This document shows, piece after piece, positions 58,144 to 64,000 of a DNA stretch of 64,000 nt. The stretch lies in the NCBI RefSeq assembly GCF_003012705.1, contig NZ_PXYL01000001.1:310001-374000 (forward strand), read 5' to 3'. Under the pieces are notes generated by a model. That model saw only the letters and a list, made by a program, of their open reading frames with translations, did no database searches and was not told where the DNA came from. Within the stretch, counting starts at the first letter, position 1. Every line of letters begins with the position of its first letter. The translations under genes were made by a program, and so were the position numbers. This stretch comes from Pseudaminobacter soli (ex Li et al. 2025). GTDB taxonomy: Bacteria > Pseudomonadota > Alphaproteobacteria > Rhizobiales > Rhizobiaceae.

Positions 58144-59424
58144 TTAACCTGTCACCTTTCCGCGCAGCAAAAGGCCGAGCCCAATGGCCATTACCTTGGC
58201 CGATTGCACCATGTCCTCGATGCCCACCCATTCGTCCGGCCGGTGGGCGAGATCGAGAATGCCGGGGCCGTAGGCGATGCAGTCGTAGATGTGGCCGATG
58301 CGGGCGACGTGCTTCTGGTCGTAGGTGCCCGGCGAGATGACATATTCCGGCTCGCGGTCGAATATCTCTTGAATGCCGCGGGCCACCGCCTTCACCACCG
58401 GTGCGTCGCGCTCGGTCATGGTCGGCTGAACTTCCATGATGTCGCGGATTTCATAGTCGAATTTCGGCCGCTCGCGCTTCAGCCGGTCTAGGATAGAGGT
58501 GACCTCGCCCTTCACGTCCTGCAGCTTTTCTTCCAGCAGGAAGCGCCGGTCGATGGTCACGCGGCACCAGTCCGGCACGTTGGGCGAGGGCAGGCCGGGC
58601 CGAAAATCCTCGGTCTGCCCGCCATGGATGGAGTTGATGTTCAGGGTCGAGCGCCGCGCGCCTTCCGGCACCACGGGCATGCTCGTCCGCTTCTTGTCGA
58701 GGGCCGGGAACAGCTCTTCCTCGAAGGCGGCCAGCACGGCGCCCATGTGGCGCACCGCGCAATCGCCGAGGAACGGCATGGAGCCGTGCGCGATCTCGCC
58801 CTTGGTCTCGATCTCGGCCCACCACACGCCGCGATGCCCCAGGCAGATGCGGTCCTTGTTGAGCGGCTCGGGAATAATGACGTGATCGACGCGCGGCTTG
58901 GAAAAGTAGCCCTTGCCGGCCAGATAGGCGACGCCACCGAAGCCTCCGGACTCCTCGTCCACCGTGCCCGATATCTCGATTGCGCCCGGAAAATCCGGAT
59001 AGACGTCCATGAAGGCTTCGACCGCGATGATGGAGGCGGCAAGCCCGCCCTTCATGTCGCAGGCGCCGCGGCCATAGACGCGGCCGTCCTTCACCACGCC
59101 GCCGAAGGGATCGACGGTCCAGCCGTCGCCGGCCTCGACCACGTCGATATGCGAGTTGAAATGCACCGTCGGGCCGGGGCTTCGGCCGTCGAAGCGGGCC
59201 ACCACATTGGTGCGCGGATAGCGGTCGCTGTCGCCGGGCGTGCCTTCACCGCGGATGTATTCGACGCCGAATCCGCGTTTCCTCAGGCGCTCGCCGATAT
59301 ATTCCGCGCAGGGGCGATAGGCCTCGCCAGGCGGGTTGACGGTCGGGAAACGGATCAGCTCGGAAGTGAGTTCGACAAGGTCATCGACCCGGTCTTCGAT
59401 TGTCTTGAGGAGCTTTTCGTTCAT
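58144..59424 (-). CDS. M20 family deacylase (ArgE/DapE/ACY1-like)
   Basis: A 426-residue di-zinc peptidase/deacylase. Ligand-bearing segments are 'VHFNSHIDVVEAGDGW' (His, Asp), 'GRGACDMKGGLAASI' (Asp), 'SGTVDEESGGFGG' (catalytic Glu pair) and a late His in 'RIGHIYDCIAYGPG'. This family removes acyl groups from N-acyl amino acids or splits dipeptides. It is upstream of the binding-protein gene on the same strand, so it is probably part of the importer operon. Substrate not established. Confidence 0.9.
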   Translation of the reverse strand: MNEKLLKTIEDRVDDLVELTSELIRFPTVNPPGEAYRPCAEYIGERLRKRGFGVEYIRGEGTPGDSDRYPRTNVVARFDGRSPGPTVHFNSHIDVVEAGDGWTVDPFGGVVKDGRVYGRGACDMKGGLAASIIAVEAFMDVYPDFPGAIEISGTVDEESGGFGGVAYLAGKGYFSKPRVDHVIIPEPLNKDRICLGHRGVWWAEIETKGEIAHGSMPFLGDCAVRHMGAVLAAFEEELFPALDKKRTSMPVVPEGARRSTLNINSIHGGQTEDFRPGLPSPNVPDWCRVTIDRRFLLEEKLQDVKGEVTSILDRLKRERPKFDYEIRDIMEVQPTMTERDAPVVKAVARGIQEIFDREPEYVISPGTYDQKHVARIGHIYDCIAYGPGILDLAHRPDEWVGIEDMVQSAKVMAIGLGLLLRGKVTG

Positions 59425-59517
59425 GCGAGCGACGTGCTGCCTTGATCTGTAACAACCGGATCAATCTACACGTCGTCTGGCCGAAGTCGAGCGAAGCGCT
59501 TTGGGCCAGGATATCGG

Positions 59518-59549
59518 AAAATCGCCGCCCCGGGAGGAGGGGGCGGCGA
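59518..59549 (-). terminator. Rho-independent terminator
   Basis: A perfect 10-base stem TCGCCGCCCC (59522-59531) with GGGGCGGCGA (59540-59549) is followed on the minus strand by ATTTTCC. It lies after the stop of the periplasmic RidA (59565). Confidence 0.75.
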
Positions 59550-59564
59550 AAGCCGGAAATAGAA

Positions 59565-60065
59565 TCAGGGACGGACGGCTGTCACTTCGATTTCCACCAG
59601 GAAGCCGGGGTTGGCGAGGCCTGCCACCTGGAACACCGAGCGGGTCGGCAGGTTGGGCTGAGCTTCGGTGCCGAAGAACTGCTTGTAGCCTTCCATGAAG
59701 CCGCCGAAATCCATCTTGCCGCCCTTTTCCGGGTCGCCGACCAGGAATACCTGCATCTTGACCACGTCGCCCATCTTCAGGTCGAGGCTGTCGAGCGTCT
59801 TTTCGATGGACTTGAGAACAGACTCGGTCTGGGCCTTGGTGTCGCCATAGGCGGCCACAGTGGACTTGTCGGCCTTCTCGTCGACAACGCTCGGCACCGC
59901 GCCGCTGACATAGACCGTGGTCTTGTCGGCGGGAATCTCGACGGCCTGGGCGATCGGGAAATCCGAATTCGGGATCTTGTGGCGCACGATGTCCTCGGCC
60001 ATCGCGCTTCCGGCCATCAAGAGGGTCGCCGCAAGGGTGGCCGTTCCGATCCGCATCTTCTTCAT
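59565..60065 (-). CDS. Periplasmic RidA-family protein
   Basis: A 166-residue protein with a Sec signal peptide (1-23: MKKMRIGTATLAATLLMAGS, ending AMA). The mature part is a full RidA fold: 'VYVSGAVPSVVDEKADKS', 'DSLDLKMGDVVKMQVFLVGD' and 'LPTRSVFQVAGLANPGFLVEIEVTAV' in outline with the substrate Arg in 'TRSVF'. RidA proteins are normally cytosolic. Here it is the last gene of a set with cytochrome c and a Tat-exported flavin amine oxidase, so its likely role is to hydrolyse imines formed by that oxidase in the periplasm. Confidence 0.85.
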   Translation of the reverse strand: MKKMRIGTATLAATLLMAGSAMAEDIVRHKIPNSDFPIAQAVEIPADKTTVYVSGAVPSVVDEKADKSTVAAYGDTKAQTESVLKSIEKTLDSLDLKMGDVVKMQVFLVGDPEKGGKMDFGGFMEGYKQFFGTEAQPNLPTRSVFQVAGLANPGFLVEIEVTAVRP

Positions 60066-60093
60066 CGCTTATCTCCTTGTATGCAAAGGGGGG

Positions 60094-60120
60094 AGAGCGG
60101 CCGGCTGAACCGGCCGCTCT
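60094..60120. repeat. Perfect hairpin between cytochrome c and periplasmic RidA genes
   Basis: Arms AGAGCGGCCGG (60094-60104) and CCGGCCGCTCT (60110-60120) with a five-base loop. It lacks a long T-tract, so it may be an mRNA-stabilising or attenuating element rather than a full terminator. Confidence 0.75.
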
Positions 60121-60126
60121 GTCTTA

Positions 60127-60540
60127 TCAGCGGGCGCCGGCGACGTCCTCGACCGTCACCTCGTCCTTGTAGTCGTTGCCGAAGTGGGTGCGCACATAGT
60201 TGACCACGGCGGCCACCTGCTCGTCACTCATCATCTCGCCCACCGGCGGCATGCCCTTCTGGCCATGCAGCACGATGTAGACGGGATAGCCGGAGGACTC
60301 GAGGTTCTCGTTCTTGGCGAGCGCCGGATAGTGTCCTGCACCAACCGCGCCCTGGCCCTCGTTCATATGGCAGGCCTGGCAGAGGTTGGAATAGAGCGCC
60401 TCGCCGGTCTTCTGGGAGAACTTCTCTCCGTCGCTGAAGGTCGCTCCGGCCGAGTCGGCAAGAGCGCCTGCTGCTGTGAAGGCGGTGAAGAGCGCCGTGG
60501 CGGCGATGAGGCCGAGCGGCCGTTTTGTCTGGATGGTCAT
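60127..60540 (-). CDS. Periplasmic c-type cytochrome
   Basis: A 137-residue protein with a signal peptide (about 1-28, ending ALA) and a single haem site C54-x2-C57-H58 (CQACH). A later 'GMPPVGEMMSDEQVAAVVNYVRTHF' contains the likely axial Met97 and the terminal helix of a class I cytochrome c. It is 43 bases after the flavin amine oxidase gene on the same strand. In nicotine catabolism of Pseudomonas, a similar cytochrome (CycN) is the electron acceptor of the flavin amine oxidase-family enzyme NicA2. A like role is inferred here, with the respiratory chain as the final acceptor. Confidence 0.88.
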   Translation of the reverse strand: MTIQTKRPLGLIAATALFTAFTAAGALADSAGATFSDGEKFSQKTGEALYSNLCQACHMNEGQGAVGAGHYPALAKNENLESSGYPVYIVLHGQKGMPPVGEMMSDEQVAAVVNYVRTHFGNDYKDEVTVEDVAGAR

Positions 60541-60583
60541 GACGACTTTCCTTGCGAAATGGATGATGAAGGTTGGATCGCCA

Positions 60584-62185
60584 TCATGCCTGCAGCACGC
60601 GCTTGTGCAGGCGCTCGATCGCGTTCAGCGACGACAGGATCGCACCTTCCTGCCAGCCAGGGATGTACGATGCATGTTCGCCGGCGAGCACGATGCGGCC
60701 ATCGATCTGGCACAGATTGTCGTAGTGCTGCTCGCGCGCCTCGTCCGTCCAGTCACCGGCGCAGCCGAGGGTGAACGGCGAGCGGTGCCACGCCCAGGAT
60801 ATGCCGGTCTCGAACTCGTCCTTGTACTGCGGGTGGATCTGCGAACCGTATTCCACCGCGCGCTTGACGCGCTCTTCCGGCGACATGGCGGTGAACTCGT
60901 AGGAGTTCGGGCCATTCCAGGTGTAGCAGCCCAGCAGCACGCCCTTGCCGGTCGTGTTGAAGCTGGTGCTCGGGTAGGAGATCTGCGTGATCGGCAGGTT
61001 GGTGTAGCTGATGCCGCCGAAGATCAGGTCGTCCTCTTCCCAGAAGCGACGCTTGAACTGCAGGCCGACCTTGACCGACGACGCATAGGGCACCGCGCTG
61101 ATCGCCGTCTTCATCGCCGCGCCGACCTGAATGTCGATCTGGCTCAGGATCGTCAGCGGGATGGTGCAGACGCACCAGTCGGCGCTCGCCGTCTGGACGG
61201 TGCCGGGGTTGGACGTGTCCTCATAGGTGACGGTGACGCCCTTCTCGCCCTGCTCGATCTTGGTGATCTTGGCGTTGTAGGTGATGAGGTCGCCGACCTG
61301 CTTGGCGAAGGCCTCGCCGATCTTGCCCATGCCGCCGACCGGCTGGAACATGGTGGTGTGGAACTCGTAGAGGCCGAAATTGGCCAGGCTGCCCCACAGG
61401 CCCGACTTCAGGATGTCGGAAAGGCCGATCGGCTCACCGGGGATCGGAGCCGCGCCGAGGCCGCCGCCGGGATCCTTCTCGTAGCCGCGGAACTCGGCCG
61501 AGACCGCGCCCTTGGCATAGGCATAGTCCTTGTCCAGCGCGCCCCACGACTTCAGCGCTTCCAGCAGGATCTCCTGGTCTTCCTTGCTGACGTCGCCCTC
61601 GAGCTTGCCCTTCTGGGTCACCTTGCCGAGCAGTTCGGCGACATGGCCCTGGAAGTCGGTCTTGATGTCACGCATGCGCTGCGGCTTGCCGCCGAAGGCG
61701 TTGGAGTTGTGGAGGAAGGCGTTGTGGTTGATCTGCTGGAACGGCTCCAGCTGCACGCCCAGCCGCTTGCAGTAGTCGAGCAGGCCGTTGTGGTGGTACG
61801 GAATGCGCCACGGACCTGGGTTGATGTACATCCCCTCGTCGAATTCGCACTTCTGCGTCGCGCCGCCGAGTTCGGTGACGGTGTCGCCGCCACGAATGGT
61901 CCAATTGCGACCTCCCGCACGCTTGTTGAATTCAAGGATCTGGACCTTGTAGCCGGCCTGGCGCAGTTCGAGCGCGGCCGTCATGCCGGCAAGGCCGGCA
62001 CCCAAGATAAGCACCGAGGCGCCCTTGGGATCGCCTTCGAGCTTGATACGCCCCTTGTAGCCAGACTCAGCCGCGAAGCCGAGGCTGGTCATCGCCTGGT
62101 ACATGACTGCGCTGCCGGCAGTCACGCCGATCAACGACAAAAGATCTCGCCGGCTGATGCCGGTAAGTGATTTATATTGCTGCAT
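60584..62185 (-). CDS. Tat-exported flavin monoamine oxidase family protein
   Basis: A 533-residue FAD protein. Residues 11-16 (SRRDLL), followed by a hydrophobic stretch, form a twin-arginine signal with AxA-like cleavage near 39. The dinucleotide-binding site 'VLILGAGLAGMTAALELRQAG' begins near residue 58, followed by 'RAGGRNWTIRGG' (GG motif). The C-terminal 'ILAGEHASYIPGWQEGAILSSLNAIERL' is typical of the amine oxidase family. It is predicted to be folded with FAD in the cytoplasm and exported. Its associates are a cytochrome c and a secreted RidA. The amine substrate is unknown. Confidence 0.9.
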   Translation of the reverse strand: MQQYKSLTGISRRDLLSLIGVTAGSAVMYQAMTSLGFAAESGYKGRIKLEGDPKGASVLILGAGLAGMTAALELRQAGYKVQILEFNKRAGGRNWTIRGGDTVTELGGATQKCEFDEGMYINPGPWRIPYHHNGLLDYCKRLGVQLEPFQQINHNAFLHNSNAFGGKPQRMRDIKTDFQGHVAELLGKVTQKGKLEGDVSKEDQEILLEALKSWGALDKDYAYAKGAVSAEFRGYEKDPGGGLGAAPIPGEPIGLSDILKSGLWGSLANFGLYEFHTTMFQPVGGMGKIGEAFAKQVGDLITYNAKITKIEQGEKGVTVTYEDTSNPGTVQTASADWCVCTIPLTILSQIDIQVGAAMKTAISAVPYASSVKVGLQFKRRFWEEDDLIFGGISYTNLPITQISYPSTSFNTTGKGVLLGCYTWNGPNSYEFTAMSPEERVKRAVEYGSQIHPQYKDEFETGISWAWHRSPFTLGCAGDWTDEAREQHYDNLCQIDGRIVLAGEHASYIPGWQEGAILSSLNAIERLHKRVLQA

Positions 62186-62497
62186 CTTTTAACCCTTCCG
62201 GCTCATGGCCCAATAACGGGACCGCGCCATATCAAACTGGAAATCTGCGCTCACAGGCGCCCAGCTGCGGGCCGAACCTATGCCTATGGCAATCTGTGTC
62301 AACCAGACGCAGGCGGATGGAGCAACCTGTCCACGGTTCTGGCGCAATTGCCGCGACGGCATCTGCCGCCTGCGGTTTTTCAATGAAGTTGCGTATTGAC
62401 AGCCGATTTTTCCGCCTAGTTTTAAACCGATAGAGAATTTTGAAGTTTTATTGCCGGGAACTGCCGGTATCACAATGAAGTGAAAACGGTTTGATCG
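62186..62497. other. Divergent intergenic region between amine oxidase and L,D-transpeptidase
   Basis: 312 bases. The right half is AT-rich and contains a promoter-like element (62396-62425). The left half has no strong features; the promoter of the amine oxidase set should lie there. I see no coding frame or operator I can support. Confidence 0.5.
62396..62425 (+). promoter_or_regulatory. Candidate sigma70-type promoter
   Basis: TTGACA at 62396-62401 matches the -35 consensus; TTTTAA at 62420-62425, 18 bases on, is a possible -10. It is about 70 bases before the L,D-transpeptidase start and lies in the AT-rich part of the gap. Confidence 0.4.
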
Positions 62498-62923
62498 ATG
62501 CGCAAGGCTCTCTTCGTGACTGCGGCGCTGATGATTTCTGTTGCGCCGCAACAACTCCTGGCGGCTAGTCTTGTCGCCAAGATAAACATTTCAACCCAGA
62601 CGATGACGGTTAGCCGCGATGGGCTAGTCATCCACAAATGGCGGGTTTCCACCGCGCGCAGGGGCTATGTGACGCCACGCGGAACATGGCGCCCGGTGCG
62701 GATGAACCGCATGTGGTACTCGCGCAAATACGACATGACGCCGATGCCATATGCAGTGTTCTTCCGCGGCGGCTATGCCATTCACGGCACGAATGCGGTG
62801 CGCCATCTGGGGCGCCCGGTGTCGCATGGCTGCGTGCGGCTCGCCACCGGCAATGCTGCGCAGTTCTTTTCGCTGGTCCAGCAATACGGGCCCGGCGACA
62901 CGCGCATCATCGTCACCAACTGA
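62498..62923 (+). CDS. L,D-transpeptidase (YkuD family)
   Basis: A 141-residue protein with a signal peptide (about 1-22, ending LAA). The YkuD catalytic region is complete: His96 in 'AIHGTNAV', then S109-H110-G111-C112 (SHGCVRL) with the nucleophilic Cys112. L,D-transpeptidases cross-link peptidoglycan between diaminopimelate residues or attach proteins to it in the periplasm. The protein is short because no separate substrate-binding domain is present, which is normal for many alphaproteobacterial paralogues. Transcribed divergently from the amine oxidase gene. Confidence 0.93.
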   Translation: MRKALFVTAALMISVAPQQLLAASLVAKINISTQTMTVSRDGLVIHKWRVSTARRGYVTPRGTWRPVRMNRMWYSRKYDMTPMPYAVFFRGGYAIHGTNAVRHLGRPVSHGCVRLATGNAAQFFSLVQQYGPGDTRIIVTN

Positions 62924-63072
62924 GGCGCCGGCCTTTCGGCCGTCGTCCCTAGGCTGGAAGAGTTTTGCTGCCTTTGCCGAATCGGCGGGCGGAATTTTGC
63001 CGTGAACTGATTCTTTCTGGCATTTCATTTCGATGGCGCGCTCTGCTAGGAATTGATCGGAGGAGCAGACCG

Positions 63073-64000
63073 ATGAATTCCGAGCCGCGCGTCGCGTTGT
63101 CCAGGCCTGTTGCGGACGAGGTCCGCAAGACGACCTGCTATATGTGCGCCTGCCGCTGCGGCATCAACGTGCACCTCAAGGACGGCAAGATCCGTTACAT
63201 CGAGGGCAACCGCGACCACCCGGTCAATCGCGGCGTGCTGTGCGCCAAGGGCTCGGCCGGCATCATGCAGCATTATGCGCCGGCCAGGCTTCGCGCGCCG
63301 CTGAAGCGGGTTGGCCCGCGCGGCTCCGGCCAGTTCCAGGAGATTTCCTGGGAGGAGGCACTGTCCACCGCAACCGAATGGCTGGGCCATGTGCGCCACA
63401 CCGACCCAAAGAAGCTCGCCTTCTTCACCGGGCGCGACCAGTCGCAGTCGCTTACCGGCTTCTGGGCGCAGCAGTTCGGCACGCCGAACTATGCCGCCCA
63501 CGGCGGCTTCTGCTCCGTCAACATGGCCGCCGCCGGCATCATGACGCTGGGCGGCGCCTTCTGGGAATTCGGCGCGCCCGACTGGGAGCGGACAAAACTG
63601 TTTGTCATGTTCGGGGTCGCGGAAGACCATGACTCCAACCCGATCAAGATGGGCATCGGCAAGCTGAAGAAGCGCGGCGCGCGCTTCGTGTCGGTCAATC
63701 CCGTGCGCACCGGCTATTCGGCCGTGGCCGACAGCTGGATAGGCATCAGGCCGGGCACTGATGGGTTGCTGATCCTGTCCGTCGTCCACGAGTTCCTGAA
63801 AGCCCGCAAGATCGATGTCGACTATCTTGTGCGCTACTCCAACGCCTCCTGGCTGGTGATCGATGCGCCGGGTACGGGCGAGCATGGCCTGTTCGCGCGC
63901 GACGCCGAGGGCAAGGTACTGGTCTACGAGACCGTTACCGAGCGGCCGGTGCCCCTGGGTACGCCGGGGGCTAGGGCTGCTCTTTCGGGCCGCTTCGAAC
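63073..64000 (+). CDS. Molybdopterin oxidoreductase, large catalytic subunit-like (3' part outside window)
   Basis: An uninterrupted reading frame begins at ATG 63073 behind GGAGCAGACCG and runs to the right edge (309 codons visible). Residues 22-57 give the [4Fe-4S] motif C22-x2-C25-x3-C29-x27-C57 of the Mo-bis-MGD oxidoreductase family, followed by 'ISWEEALSTATEWL' and 'FFTGRDQSQSLTGF'. 'GAPDWERTKLFVMFGVAEDHDSNPIKMGIGKLKKRGARFVSVNP' in outline binds the cofactor. No twin-arginine signal is seen, so it is cytosolic. Substrate (formate, nitrate, sulfoxide or other) is not decidable without the rest of the gene. Confidence 0.9.
   Translation, partial: MNSEPRVALSRPVADEVRKTTCYMCACRCGINVHLKDGKIRYIEGNRDHPVNRGVLCAKGSAGIMQHYAPARLRAPLKRVGPRGSGQFQEISWEEALSTATEWLGHVRHTDPKKLAFFTGRDQSQSLTGFWAQQFGTPNYAAHGGFCSVNMAAAGIMTLGGAFWEFGAPDWERTKLFVMFGVAEDHDSNPIKMGIGKLKKRGARFVSVNPVRTGYSAVADSWIGIRPGTDGLLILSVVHEFLKARKIDVDYLVRYSNASWLVIDAPGTGEHGLFARDAEGKVLVYETVTERPVPLGTPGARAALSGRFE

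Noticed and set aside
1-64000. tRNA, rRNA, CRISPR arrays, insertion sequences and phage genes
   Set aside because: I looked for cloverleaf-like segments, regular repeats and transposase or integrase frames and found none I could support.

Overview
The window comes from a high-GC alphaproteobacterium, most likely a Hyphomicrobiales (Rhizobiales) member near Mesorhizobium or Aminobacter. The reasons are a mosaic palindromic repeat typical of that order (21130-21233), small rhizobial-type ORFs, a four-subunit sarcosine oxidase, and non-pyrrolysine MttB homologues next to a betaine-homocysteine methyltransferase. I see no rRNA, tRNA, CRISPR array, insertion sequence or phage gene. The genes are densely packed chromosomal-type genes on both strands.

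The unifying theme is demethylation of N-methylated (and perhaps S-methylated) osmolytes and one-carbon metabolism. Oxidative branch: soxBDAG with a RidA (1130-6700) and two further FAD/GcvT fusion demethylases (10138-12699 and 38615-41185), all expected to yield methylene-THF. Corrinoid branch: an MttB-type methyltransferase (25951-27525), a corrinoid protein (24990-25688), a methyl-THF:corrinoid methyltransferase (20081-21052), a 2Fe-2S/ASKHA corrinoid reactivator (17735-19798), MetF (21230-22339), a separate Fe-S MTHFR C-terminal protein (22336-22920), a small 'virulence factor' family protein, a DUF1638 protein and a ferredoxin-like protein. A second MttB (41266-42843) lies beside a dimethylglycine-dehydrogenase-like enzyme and a DddP-like M24 protein. 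Betaine-homocysteine methyltransferase (33198-34220) links the theme to methionine. Two near-identical palindromes (21068-21089 and 34255-34278) precede the methyl-THF methyltransferase and bmt and suggest shared control.

Layout: 1-9.9 kb regulator, nitroreductase, sox operon, mechanosensitive channel. 10-17.6 kb FAD/GcvT enzyme, DUF1194, GbdR-like regulator, small ORFs, LysR, esterase. 17.7-30.4 kb corrinoid module with GntR regulator and MFS exporter or importer. 30.5-36.4 kb assorted enzymes, PadR, bmt, desaturase. 36.4-45.8 kb second MttB/DMGDH/DddP-like module, MFS, aminotransferase. 46-52.9 kb valine-degradation enzymes, DMSP-lyase-like cupin with cobQ, TSUP, TerB. 53-59.4 kb oligopeptide-type ABC importer with an M20 deacylase. 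59.5-62.2 kb periplasmic amine-oxidising triad. 62.5-64 kb L,D-transpeptidase and a truncated molybdopterin oxidoreductase.

Three things stand out as possibly undescribed: (i) an aerobic corrinoid/THF demethylation pathway in which five enzymes carry Arg/Gly-rich terminal tails; (ii) a predicted exported set of Tat flavin amine oxidase, cytochrome c and Sec-exported RidA; (iii) two unrelated DMSP-lyase-like proteins (DddP-like M24 and a cupin) in a demethylation neighbourhood. Functions are inferred from sequence only.
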